In this document: positions 1 to 8,633 of the stretch, one piece after another
How the letters are laid out: every line of letters begins with the position of its first letter
How positions within the stretch are numbered: the stretch's first letter is position 1
Notes under the pieces: generated by a model
Told to the model about the DNA's origin: nothing
Database searches by the model: none
The model's input: the letters and a program-made list of their open reading frames with translations, nothing else
Assembly: GCA_038142205.1 (NCBI GenBank)
Contig: JAYQJO010000001.1
Span: forward strand, 620,001 to 684,000
From: UBA7359 sp038142205
Lineage (GTDB): Bacteria > Pseudomonadota > Gammaproteobacteria > Eutrophobiales > Eutrophobiaceae
Reading direction: 5' to 3'
Length of the DNA stretch: 64,000 nt
Position numbers and translations under genes: made by a program

Positions 1-1013
1 ATGAAGCGACTATACGAGTTGAAGCCGGAAAAGGCGGTAATGGCTGCCTGAGTTTTCGTCGTGAAAAAAACCTGCCTAAAGGTGGCCCCGATGGAGGTGA
101 TGGTGGTGATGGTGGCAGTGTTTATCTTGTTGTCGATGAAGGTTTGAATACCTTGGTCGATTTTCGTCATGATCGTTTATATCGTGCAAAAAATGGGCAG
201 CCAGGTATGGGGAGTGATCGAATAGGTAAAAAGTCAGATGATCTTTATGTCAAAGTGCCAACAGGGACATTGGTATATGACGATGATACCGATGAACTAA
301 TTGGTGATCTGGTTGATGACGGTCAAGAATTACTTGTTGCGCAAGGTGGTTATCATGGTTTGGGAAATGCGCGGTTTAAAAGCAGTGTTAATCGAGCACC
401 TAGACAGACAACTGAAGGCACGCCGGGGGAAGAACGCAATTTAAGATTAGAGTTACAAGTTCTTGCCGATGTCGGTTTGTTAGGTATCCCGAGTGCAGGT
501 AAATCGAGTTTTATTCGCGCCGTTTCTGCGGCAACGCCGAAAGTGGCGGATTATCCTTTCACAACGCTTTATCCTAATCTCGGTGTCGTCCGAATTGATA
601 CGGAAAAAAGTTTTGTGATTGCTGATATCCCCGGTGTGATTGAAGGTGCGGCGGATGGTGCAGGTTTAGGTATTGAGTTTCTGAAACATTTGAGCCGCAC
701 TAATTTATTACTACATATTGTTGATGCGAGTCAGGATCCGGAAGATGTATTAAAAGACATTAAAACGATTGAAACGGAATTAAACCGTTACGATGAAAAG
801 TTGTCACAAAAAGAACGTTGGCTGGTGTTAAATAAAGCTGATGTATTGCCTTTGGAATTTATGGATGAATTAAAACAAGAGTTAGTAGAAAAATTGGAAG
901 ATGAAATTAAAATGTTTGTGATATCTGCTGTAACACGTCAAGGTTGTAAAGAATTAAGTTTCGCGATGTATGATTGGGTATCAAATCATGGAAAAGAAAG
1001 AGAAGAAGATTAA
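1..1013 (+). CDS. obgE: GTPase ObgE/CgtA, 5' end outside window
   Basis: Essential Obg-family GTPase that acts in late 50S ribosome assembly and stress signalling. The frame is open from base 3, so the true start lies before the window. The glycine-rich Obg fold is visible upstream of the first in-frame ATG (GGPDGGDGGDGG). The G domain has a P-loop (GIPSAGKSS), the switch/G3 segment DIPGVIEGA and the G4 motif NKAD. About 336 codons are present, so only a few N-terminal residues are missing. It lies 21 bp upstream of proB on the same strand, the obg-proB order common in gammaproteobacteria. rplU and rpmA would be expected just upstream, out of view. Confidence 0.97.
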   Translation, partial: EATIRVEAGKGGNGCLSFRREKNLPKGGPDGGDGGDGGSVYLVVDEGLNTLVDFRHDRLYRAKNGQPGMGSDRIGKKSDDLYVKVPTGTLVYDDDTDELIGDLVDDGQELLVAQGGYHGLGNARFKSSVNRAPRQTTEGTPGEERNLRLELQVLADVGLLGIPSAGKSSFIRAVSAATPKVADYPFTTLYPNLGVVRIDTEKSFVIADIPGVIEGAADGAGLGIEFLKHLSRTNLLLHIVDASQDPEDVLKDIKTIETELNRYDEKLSQKERWLVLNKADVLPLEFMDELKQELVEKLEDEIKMFVISAVTRQGCKELSFAMYDWVSNHGKEREED

Positions 1014-1034
1014 ATAAGTAAGTCAGGTAAAACA

Positions 1035-2159
1035 GTGACAGAAGAACGACAGAAAATTACGAATACACGCCGTTGGGTTGTGAAGATTGGCAGCGCCTTG
1101 CTTACTAATAACGGTTGTGGTCTTAAGCATGAGCTGCTTGATATTTGGGTGAGTCAAATTGCCGAATTGAACAAGCAAGGCATTGAAATTGTGCTTGTGT
1201 CGTCAGGTGCTGTCGCAGAAGGTGTGAGTCGATTAGGTTGGAAACAAAGGCCTCAGGTTGTTCATGAATTACAGGCAGCAGCAGCAGTAGGGCAGATGGG
1301 GTTGATACAAGCTTATGAAGTTTGTTTTCAAAAATATGATAAACATACTGCGCAAATACTATTAACACATGATGATGTCGCTAATCGCGCCCGTTATTTA
1401 AATGCTCGTACCAGTTTAAATACCTTACTTAAGCTAGGTGTGATTCCGATTGTTAATGAAAACGATTCCGTGGCGACAGATGAAATTCGTTTTGGTGATA
1501 ACGATACGTTAGCGGGTCTTGTCGCGAACCTTATCGAAGCTGAGTTACTGGTTTTATTAACCGATCAAAACGGGCTTTATGATGCTGACCCACGTAAAAA
1601 CAGTGCAGCGAAGTTAATTGAACAAGCTAAAGCAAATGATAAAACACTGGAAAATTTTGCCGGTGAGGGTGGCAGTTTGGGGCGCGGAGGAATGCGCACA
1701 AAATTAAAAGCGGCTGCTGTTGCGATGAAGTCCGGCACACAAACGGTGATTGCCTCAGGCAATGAAGATTCCATTTTGTTAAAAATTGCCAATGGAGAAA
1801 ATGTCGGAACACTATTAACAACAAAACAGGAAACGCTACAGGCAAAGAAACAATGGTTAGCAAATCAGGCTTATCTTAAAGGAAAAGTCATGCTTGATGC
1901 AGGTGCTGTCGGGGCTTTAAAAGAAAATGGTAAAAGCCTGTTACCTATCGGTATTAAAAGTGTTGATGGTGAATTCAAGCGTGGTGAAATTATTGCATGC
2001 GTTGATCTTTCTGGTAAAGAAATCGCGCGTGGTTTAGTAAATTATGATTCTGCTCAGTCGAAATTGATCATTGGTAAATCAACTAAAGAGATACATGACA
2101 TACTTGGGCGTATTGAGGAAGATGAGTTTATACATCGGGATAACCTGATAATAATATGA
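1035..2159 (+). CDS. proB: Glutamate 5-kinase with PUA domain
   Basis: Catalyses ATP-dependent phosphorylation of glutamate, the first step of proline biosynthesis, in the cytoplasm. The 374-aa protein has an N-terminal amino-acid kinase domain (KIGSALLT near the start; the IPIVNENDSV and FGDNDTLAGLVA segments for substrate binding; LLTDQNGLYDADP) and a C-terminal PUA domain of about 80 residues, as in the full-length bacterial enzyme. The start is GTG, with a weak AGGT-type ribosome site a few bases upstream. It follows obgE closely and is probably co-transcribed with it. The 200 bp after it hold no clear gene or strong terminator. Confidence 0.96.
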   Translation: MTEERQKITNTRRWVVKIGSALLTNNGCGLKHELLDIWVSQIAELNKQGIEIVLVSSGAVAEGVSRLGWKQRPQVVHELQAAAAVGQMGLIQAYEVCFQKYDKHTAQILLTHDDVANRARYLNARTSLNTLLKLGVIPIVNENDSVATDEIRFGDNDTLAGLVANLIEAELLVLLTDQNGLYDADPRKNSAAKLIEQAKANDKTLENFAGEGGSLGRGGMRTKLKAAAVAMKSGTQTVIASGNEDSILLKIANGENVGTLLTTKQETLQAKKQWLANQAYLKGKVMLDAGAVGALKENGKSLLPIGIKSVDGEFKRGEIIACVDLSGKEIARGLVNYDSAQSKLIIGKSTKEIHDILGRIEEDEFIHRDNLIII

Positions 2160-2359
2160 GAACAATCCTTCTGCGTAGTGCTGATTTAAACTGATTTCAT
2201 CAATGGAAAAATCAGTAATTCATTGAATTTAATAAAGAAATAATAATATTATGATCGTTATTTAATGAAGTTGTTCACATAAGCAGGTTTTCGGGATAGT
2301 TTTATTAAAATAATACTCTAAATTAGCTATAAACCTGATATTAGGATATTTAAAGGATT

Positions 2360-2974
2360 GTGATTTCAATTAAAACATCATTCAGAACATCATTTATTTT
2401 TAAGTTAATACTCATTTATCTGGGTGGTGCAGTAAGCTCATTTGCTGATGAAAGCTTAAGTTCTGGTATAGATTGTTCAGAAATCAGTATTAATTATGCC
2501 GACAATCCTGATTTAACAAGAGCCGAAAGAATTGCAGCTATGGAAGCTGCATTTTATGACTCGGTTAATCGATTTGAAACTTGTAACTTGTCTAATAGTA
2601 GCCAGGCATCTTCTCAATGTGCGCACCAGTCCGCTAACTCAGGTTCCGGTGCGTCGGATGGAAGTGAATCAGCTGAAGATAATGAAAGTAATAATACTGA
2701 AGGTACTGTTGAGTCTGTTGCCAGTCCTGTTTTAGCCGGTACAGAGATTGATGTAGAACCGCCTGAACTCTATTCATCTGAATCAGATACAGAAATCACC
2801 GTGCTTAGTTCAGCCGCAGCTAATGGGGCAATACCCGAAGATATACCCGATGCAAATAATGATGATGCCGTGGCTGCCCAGATTCGGTTAGCAGCGGAAT
2901 TGGAAAAAAATCCTGAAAAAAAAGAAAAGCTGTGGGATGAATATAGAAAATATAAAGGCATAACTAAAAAATGA
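2360..2974 (+). CDS. Acidic exported protein, first gene of TolQ-vWA operon
   Basis: Function not recognised. The 204-aa product starts at GTG and has a plausible Sec signal peptide (about residues 1-29, ending SSFADES). The rest is strongly acidic, with Ser/Glu/Asp-rich low-complexity sequence at about 80-150 and a lysine-rich C-terminus (about 180-204). It may be a periplasmic linker or scaffold. Its stop overlaps the next start in an ATGA arrangement, so it belongs to the same transcription unit as the lipoprotein, PEGA, TolQ-like and vWA genes downstream. The role is inferred from neighbours only. Confidence 0.65.
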   Translation: MISIKTSFRTSFIFKLILIYLGGAVSSFADESLSSGIDCSEISINYADNPDLTRAERIAAMEAAFYDSVNRFETCNLSNSSQASSQCAHQSANSGSGASDGSESAEDNESNNTEGTVESVASPVLAGTEIDVEPPELYSSESDTEITVLSSAAANGAIPEDIPDANNDDAVAAQIRLAAELEKNPEKKEKLWDEYRKYKGITKK

Positions 2975-4251
2975 AGACTATAAGTAATAACTCAAGTTTT
3001 TTTAGATTAATCGTTCGCATTATTATTTTTACTCATGTGTTTGCACTTAGCGGATGTAATAATAATCTTGTAAGAGAGAGTCCCAACGAAGCGGAACTTG
3101 TGAAAACCGGACCGCAGCTTTCTGAATCGATTGAAAATGAAGCGAAGAGTTCTAGTTTCACTCCGGCTTTAGGAACAAAGTTAGATGTCATTATCCCTGT
3201 TTTTGATCCGGGTTTGTCTGATTCAGCAGAAAACTATGAGGAGGAGGGAATATGGCCGGAATTAAGACGTGCGGAAGCGAATCGATTTGCATTTAAATTA
3301 AAGCAAGCTTTGGATAATACGCAAAAATTTGGGGCTGTTAGAGTGACACCCGATAAAACAGCCTCTGGGGATCTTTATATTCTGGGAAAGATATTGGCGT
3401 CAGATGGCGAAGAGGTCGAGTTTAATTTAACAGCGATAGATATCAGTGGTAAAGAATGGCTTGATGATAAATTTGGACACGAAGTAAAAGAAGGTTTTTA
3501 TAAGAATCTTAGGAAGAAGAATGTTGATCCGTATGAGCCGGCGTTTAAAAATGCAGCTGATAAAATCGCGGCGCTATTAAAAGATAAAAGTAACACAGAA
3601 TTGTCACGTCTAAAAGACATTGCACAATTAAGGTTTGGTGCAAGCTTCAATCAAGAAGCGTTTATGGAATATTTAAACACTGATAATAATTATTTTCAGC
3701 TTGTTGCTATGCCGAGTGATGATGATCCGATACTTAAAAGAGTGTCATCAATTCGTGTCCGAGAGCAACTTTTCATAGATAACCTTCAACAAAATTATCA
3801 ATCGTTTTCAGAAAACATGAATGATAGCTATTCCAAATGGCAAGAAGCTGCTTTTCAGGAGAAAAAGTTACGCGCTGAAGCCAAGAAAAAAGGCATATTG
3901 AAAGCAATAGGCGGCGTCGTTCTGATTGGTTTATCCATTGCGGCGGCAGCAAACTCGGATAGTAGTAGCGTAATTGCAAATAATGCAGCAACCACGGCAG
4001 CTGTTGCTGGTGGTATTGCAGCAGCGTGGATGTTATCGGGTAGTTTTAAATCTCATGAAGAAGCTCAGCTTCACAAAGATGCATTAGATGAGCTGGGAGA
4101 ATCAATAAACCTTGAGCTAGCCCCGCAAGTGATAACCTTTGAAGAAGAGTCCGTTGAGTTGACGGGTAATATCAATGAACAATTTGCTCAGTGGCGAGCA
4201 TTTCTGAAGAGAATTTACGAACAAGAATCAACGCCCGAACAAGCTATATAA
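2971..4251 (+). CDS. Lipoprotein with glycine/alanine-rich hydrophobic segment
   Basis: The 426-aa product has a lipoprotein signal (hydrophobic stretch then LSGC, lipidated Cys about residue 29), so it is probably membrane-anchored in the envelope. The next about 270 residues are a soluble region with no family I recognise. A Lys-rich helix (about 290-310) precedes a glycine/alanine-rich hydrophobic stretch (about 311-355) resembling glycine-zipper membrane segments, then a helical tail. It overlaps the preceding gene by 4 bp (ATGA) and precedes the first PEGA protein by 10 bp. It may be the outer-membrane side of the proton-driven complex encoded downstream; this is an inference. Confidence 0.7.
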   Translation: MKTISNNSSFFRLIVRIIIFTHVFALSGCNNNLVRESPNEAELVKTGPQLSESIENEAKSSSFTPALGTKLDVIIPVFDPGLSDSAENYEEEGIWPELRRAEANRFAFKLKQALDNTQKFGAVRVTPDKTASGDLYILGKILASDGEEVEFNLTAIDISGKEWLDDKFGHEVKEGFYKNLRKKNVDPYEPAFKNAADKIAALLKDKSNTELSRLKDIAQLRFGASFNQEAFMEYLNTDNNYFQLVAMPSDDDPILKRVSSIRVREQLFIDNLQQNYQSFSENMNDSYSKWQEAAFQEKKLRAEAKKKGILKAIGGVVLIGLSIAAAANSDSSSVIANNAATTAAVAGGIAAAWMLSGSFKSHEEAQLHKDALDELGESINLELAPQVITFEEESVELTGNINEQFAQWRAFLKRIYEQESTPEQAI

Positions 4252-4261
4252 AAAACATTAC

Positions 4262-5710
4262 GTGACTATCGAAAAAAAGCTGGAACAAGCCAGGCAAAAT
4301 AAAAGTCATCATTTAAAAAACATCGTCCTGCTAATGTTGTCAATAACATTAGTGGCCATGTGTATTTTGCTTTTTATTTCTCATCAAAATAACACTCCCC
4401 TTGAGTCAGAGTCTAATGAACCAGAACTTAAGACGGTTGATTTAGTAAGTCAAAATAAAGGTGGAAGTGACACTCAGGATGATGAGTACAGAGAACAATA
4501 TTTAGATGCGACAGCGAAATATAACAATGAAATAGAACCAAAGCTCAATAATATTGATATTGGAAAATGGAAAAAAACAGAAAGTGCCAGAATTGATGAG
4601 CTTATTGACTCAGCTGTAACGTTATTTGGTCAATCAAACTATCAAGCTGCATATAACAATGCTAAGCAGGCAAATAATATAGCGTTGTCTCTTATATCAA
4701 AAAGTGAAGGTCGTTATCAGGATGCAATGCAAAAGGCGATTAGTGCTTTTGCTGAAGACAATTATGAGTCAGCGCTGTTTAATGTTAAGCAGGCACTTAT
4801 GTTTAACTTAACATCGCAAGATGCAAGCGAGTTATTAGATAAGGTTGAAAACTTACCTGAAATTCTGGACCTTATAGAACAAGCTAAAGTTGCAAGATTG
4901 GAAAACAAGCATCAGCAAGAATTAAATATCCTCTCTAAAATTATTAGCTTATCGCCAGAAAGAAAGGATTTTGTTAATCGTAGTGAAGAATTAAAAAAAA
5001 TAATCAAGTCGAATGAATACAGTAGAAAAATAAATCAGATATATGATTACCTAAAAAAGGAAAATATAAGCAAATCAAAAGCATTGCTTAGTCAATTAAA
5101 AAAAGATTACCCGAATAAGCCAGAGCTTAATGACATTGCTGGCGAAATTGCTGAATTAGAAAAGAAGATAAAAATACAAAATTGGAATAAATTGGCGAAA
5201 GCATCAATTGCAAAAGATGACTGGAAGGCAACGAGTCAGCACTTGAAAAACATTATTGCGCTAGTACCTGCAGATGCAGAATATTCAGAACGATTAAAAC
5301 AGGCTGATGATATTGTTTCGCTAGGAAACTCATTATCTTCCTTTATTGGAGACCCATATCGTTTATCTAATAAAAATTATTTGGCAAAAGCACAATCAGT
5401 CATTGAAAGTACAAGAACATACCTTGGTGATAGCCCATCTTTGAAAATAAAAAGTGAACAACTAGAGGAACGTATTCAACAGGTAACTTCTAAAGTTGAT
5501 ATAAAAATCCTTTCTGATAATAACACGCATATATTAGTCAGAGGTGTTGGCATTGTAGGTAAAACAAATGCAAAAGATATTAAGCTATTGCCTGGCCAGT
5601 ATAAATTTGAAGGCAAGCGCGAAGGTTATAAGTCTAAATTATTAGATGTCCTTATTCCCTATGATAAAAATAATATAACACTCACACTTATTTGCGATGA
5701 ACAAATTTGA
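4262..5710 (+). CDS. Membrane-anchored TPR-like/PEGA-like protein
   Basis: The 482-aa protein begins at GTG and has a short cytoplasmic N-terminus and one membrane anchor (about 20-40). A long alpha-helical region with TPR-like pairs follows (about 90-390, e.g. ALFGQSNYQAAYNNAKQA-type units repeated). The C-terminal about 70 residues (VDIKIL ... GQYKFEGKREGYKS) resemble a PEGA beta-domain, as repeated in the next gene. A bitopic inner-membrane protein facing the periplasm is the likely topology. Its 3' end overlaps the next gene by 14 bp. I do not recognise a named family. Confidence 0.7.
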   Translation: MTIEKKLEQARQNKSHHLKNIVLLMLSITLVAMCILLFISHQNNTPLESESNEPELKTVDLVSQNKGGSDTQDDEYREQYLDATAKYNNEIEPKLNNIDIGKWKKTESARIDELIDSAVTLFGQSNYQAAYNNAKQANNIALSLISKSEGRYQDAMQKAISAFAEDNYESALFNVKQALMFNLTSQDASELLDKVENLPEILDLIEQAKVARLENKHQQELNILSKIISLSPERKDFVNRSEELKKIIKSNEYSRKINQIYDYLKKENISKSKALLSQLKKDYPNKPELNDIAGEIAELEKKIKIQNWNKLAKASIAKDDWKATSQHLKNIIALVPADAEYSERLKQADDIVSLGNSLSSFIGDPYRLSNKNYLAKAQSVIESTRTYLGDSPSLKIKSEQLEERIQQVTSKVDIKILSDNNTHILVRGVGIVGKTNAKDIKLLPGQYKFEGKREGYKSKLLDVLIPYDKNNITLTLICDEQI

Positions 5711-7694
5711 ACAACAGTTATTAAAAGCGAAAAAGAAACAAAAGATTCTTTTCCTTGGTTTAACTTCGCTTGGCCTATTAGGTGTGTTGTTGATTATTGC
5801 GATATTAGTTATACCAAGAGGTGTCAGGCTTGTTATTTTAGAGCCTGCAACGAATGCAGAGGTTTCTATCGAGGAAGGCCCAGCCTTGTTATTCAAAGAT
5901 ACCTTGTTCAGTATTTTCAACGAGCCTGAAATAGAAGTTAGTGCGACCGGCTTTAAAACAAAAATAGTTAATATTAGCAAACAGCACTTTGGTAAGGTTA
6001 AAGAAATAAGGCTGGAACCTTTGCCTCCGAAAGTAGATTTAAACACGGGTTTGAATGATGGCTTAACACAATGGAAAGTTGCCGCAGAACTGATATTTAT
6101 AGGCGATCGTTTATCGACAGAAATGGATGTCGGCACTCATCAGATAGCGCTATCGCATCCTTATTATTTGGAAAAAGTGATTGATTTGAATTTATCTCCA
6201 GGCGAGGTATATGAAAACAAAATTGAGTTAAGCCCAATTTATGGGAAGTTATCTATTAAAACCATGCCTGATAATGCGGAATTATTTATTAATGGAAACC
6301 TTATTGGCACAACAGCGATTGAACATGAATTGAAAGGTGGTGAATATAAACTCGAAATTAAAAAGGAAAATTATGAAACAATTTTTGAAGATGTAAAAAT
6401 CACTAGAAATATTTCGAAGATTAGCCGGGATTATAAACTCGAATTAAAGAAAGCGACCGTTAATCTGGAATTAACTCCACAAGGTGGAGAGTTGTATTTA
6501 AATAACGTTTTAATATCTTTCAAGAAACAGATAAAAGTAAAAGCCCTGGTTGATAATGAGATTCGATATGCTAAACAAGGTTACCATTCAGAAAAAATAC
6601 GAGTAAATTTATCAGCAGAGCAAACGCGTAGTTTATCGATAGCATTGAAAGAAGCGCCAGGTTTTATCAATATAAAATCAGAGCCAAGCGCTGAAGTTAT
6701 CATCAATAATCATTCGATGGGAATGACTCCACTAAAACTGTCATTACCCTCTGTGTTACAAAATATTACTATTAGGAAGAATGGCTATCGTGGTCAGAAT
6801 GTGAGTATTGTGCCTGATCCGAAAAGAGAGAAAGTCGTTGAGGTACGCTTAATTACCGAGAAACAGGCAAAACTAAATGAAGCTAAATCAACTTATAAAA
6901 ATCATGCAGGAGGAGAATTAAAATTATTCAAACCTTATGAAACGTATATGATGGGTGCTGATCGAAGTGAACTCGGACAAAGAGCTAACGAGTTTCTTAA
7001 ACAAATTAAATTAACGCGAGCGTTTTATGTAGGTATTAATGAGGTCACTAATGCGGAATATAAGAAATTCAATAAAAATGTTAGTGGCGATCCAAGCCGC
7101 CCTGTTGTTTCTATATCTTGGATTGATGCAGTTAAATATTGTAATTGGTTAAGTGAAAAGGAGAAGCTCTCGCCTGTTTATAATATAAAAAATAATAACT
7201 TAATTGCGACAAATAATAAGGCTGATGGATATCGATTGTTGACAGAGGCAGAATGGGAGTGGTTAGCCAGAAAATCAGGAAAAAGAAAGCAAACTGTTTT
7301 TGTTTGGGGAGATGAACCGGTTATCCCGAAAGGAATGGTTAATATAGCCGATGAATCGGCCAGAGGAAGCGTGAAAATATATGTGCCAAGGTATAACGAT
7401 GGTTATGCTAAGTCTGCGCCAGTCAAAAGTTTTGCAGTAGAGAAGTCTGGCTTATTTGATCAGGGCGGTAACGTCAGTGAATGGACACATGACCCCTATG
7501 TCATTGAACCACCGACGTCAGGCAAAATATATGAGAATCCATTTAGTACAGATATCGGTTACAATCGTGTTATTAAAGGTGCTAATTGGGGGTCGGGTTC
7601 GATTACTGAATTAAGGGCATCTTTTAAAGAAGGCAGTGCTCATCCAAGGGATGATGTCGGTTTCAGATTAGCCAGATACGTTTATGCGGAGTAG
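5697..7694 (+). CDS. PEGA-repeat protein with C-terminal FGE-sulfatase (SUMF1-like) domain
   Basis: The 665-aa product has an N-terminal membrane anchor (about 18-40) and then four or five tandem PEGA-like beta-domains (about 45-385; recurrent LSIKTMPDNAELFINGN / GTTAIEHELKGGEYKLEIKK patterns). A C-terminal formylglycine-generating-enzyme-like domain fills about 400-665 (NEVTNAEYKKF, RPVVSISWIDAVKYCNWLS, YRLLTEAEWEWLAR, GNVSEWTHDPY, RVIKGANWGSG, VGFRLAR). No sulfatase lies nearby, so the domain more likely serves as a binding or non-canonical module, as in many SUMF1/PvdO/EgtB relatives. The start overlaps the preceding gene, and a 50-aa ORF follows after 4 bp. Confidence 0.85.
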   Translation: MNKFEQQLLKAKKKQKILFLGLTSLGLLGVLLIIAILVIPRGVRLVILEPATNAEVSIEEGPALLFKDTLFSIFNEPEIEVSATGFKTKIVNISKQHFGKVKEIRLEPLPPKVDLNTGLNDGLTQWKVAAELIFIGDRLSTEMDVGTHQIALSHPYYLEKVIDLNLSPGEVYENKIELSPIYGKLSIKTMPDNAELFINGNLIGTTAIEHELKGGEYKLEIKKENYETIFEDVKITRNISKISRDYKLELKKATVNLELTPQGGELYLNNVLISFKKQIKVKALVDNEIRYAKQGYHSEKIRVNLSAEQTRSLSIALKEAPGFINIKSEPSAEVIINNHSMGMTPLKLSLPSVLQNITIRKNGYRGQNVSIVPDPKREKVVEVRLITEKQAKLNEAKSTYKNHAGGELKLFKPYETYMMGADRSELGQRANEFLKQIKLTRAFYVGINEVTNAEYKKFNKNVSGDPSRPVVSISWIDAVKYCNWLSEKEKLSPVYNIKNNNLIATNNKADGYRLLTEAEWEWLARKSGKRKQTVFVWGDEPVIPKGMVNIADESARGSVKIYVPRYNDGYAKSAPVKSFAVEKSGLFDQGGNVSEWTHDPYVIEPPTSGKIYENPFSTDIGYNRVIKGANWGSGSITELRASFKEGSAHPRDDVGFRLARYVYAE

Positions 7695-7698
7695 CGAT

Positions 7699-7851
7699 AT
7701 GAATCAATCATCATTTTTTAATAGAAAGAAGTTTATACTCATTTTTATGAGTATAATTCTGTTGGCTTCATTCTTCTTGTTCAACAATGTTATGGCAGGA
7801 AAGCCTCAAATCAGTCTCAATTCTTCCGCTTCATTTCCTATTGATATTTAA
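7699..7851 (+). CDS. 50-aa exported peptide in TolQ-vWA operon
   Basis: A small ORF with ATG start and TAA stop lies 4 bp after the PEGA-FGE gene and 4 bp before the TolQ-like gene. The product has a basic N-terminus (RKKF), a hydrophobic core of about 20 residues and a likely signal peptidase site after VMA. That would leave a 17-residue peptide starting GKPQISL and ending FPIDI. Its position in a gapless operon, with no room for another gene, argues it is real. It could instead be a membrane peptide that keeps its hydrophobic helix. No homologue is recognised. Confidence 0.6.
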   Translation: MNQSSFFNRKKFILIFMSIILLASFFLFNNVMAGKPQISLNSSASFPIDI

Positions 7852-7855
7852 AAAT

Positions 7856-8623
7856 ATGATCAAAAATTTTATAGCACTTATTATTTCAATCATTATCGTG
7901 CATTTCGCCTATGTTGGTTATGTACGCCCTGAAGCAAATAAAGTTATTGAAACAGCGCAACTAGAATCACAATCTACGCCAAGAGAATTTGTCGTCATTA
8001 TTAAAGATTATGAACAGGAGATTTGCTTTATATTAATGTTCTGGGGTTGTTTCATGATTTTGAGTAACTATAAAACGATTCTTGGAACGAAATATATATT
8101 CACTCTGGATTTAATTAGGGAGTTAGAAGATGAGGAAAATAAATCAGCGCAAGCTAAACCTGATGTTGAATTATTAATCCAGAATATTGATAAGAAATTA
8201 CCAAAAGATTGTTTAAAGACACCGTTAATACAAACAGTACGATCATCATTATTACGATATTCTGTTACAGAAAATGTGCAAAATCTTTCAGATGCGATAG
8301 AAAGCAATTTGGAAAACATTGCCATTCGCTATGATTCCGAGAATACGATGATTCGCTATTTGATATGGGCTATTCCATCAATCGGGTTTATTGGCACGGT
8401 GCGTGGTATTGGACAGGCATTGTCTCTGGCAGATGAAGCGCTTGCTGGTGATATATCAGGTATGACAGATAGTTTGGGTGTTGCTTTCAATTCAACATTT
8501 ATCGCATTATTAATCAGTATTTTCATGATGTTTTTATTTCATCAATTGCAACGATTGCAGGATAGCCAGATTTTAGATACTCAAGAATATTGTGAAAAAT
8601 TTATAATCAATCGTATCAGGTAG
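7856..8623 (+). CDS. MotA/TolQ/ExbB-family proton channel protein
   Basis: The 255-aa inner-membrane protein is the likely stator or proton-channel subunit of a complex driven by proton motive force. Hydrophobic segments lie at about 4-22, 60-78, 162-185 and 206-230. The two C-terminal segments carry the family pattern: IPSIGFIGTVRGIGQAL, then DSLGVAFNSTFIALLISI. The ATG at 7856 is preferred over the upstream ATG at 7787, because the latter lies inside the 50-aa ORF and would add a non-homologous leader. Two vWA proteins with TolR/ExbD-like N-termini follow immediately, matching the usual TolQ-TolR pairing. Confidence 0.88.
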   Translation: MIKNFIALIISIIIVHFAYVGYVRPEANKVIETAQLESQSTPREFVVIIKDYEQEICFILMFWGCFMILSNYKTILGTKYIFTLDLIRELEDEENKSAQAKPDVELLIQNIDKKLPKDCLKTPLIQTVRSSLLRYSVTENVQNLSDAIESNLENIAIRYDSENTMIRYLIWAIPSIGFIGTVRGIGQALSLADEALAGDISGMTDSLGVAFNSTFIALLISIFMMFLFHQLQRLQDSQILDTQEYCEKFIINRIR

Positions 8624-8633
8624 AGAGTGATAC

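Noticed and set aside
5642..6136. 164-aa minus-strand ORF over the PEGA gene
   Set aside because: Entirely within a plus-strand coding region with clear domains; no support.
5697..7694. Sulfatase-activating enzyme
   Set aside because: The FGE-type domain is fused to PEGA repeats and no sulfatase gene is near, so activation of a sulfatase is not supported.
7787..8623. Longer start for the TolQ-like protein at 7787
   Set aside because: The extra 23 codons overlap the 50-aa ORF in another frame and are not like the family N-terminus; the ATG at 7856 fits better.
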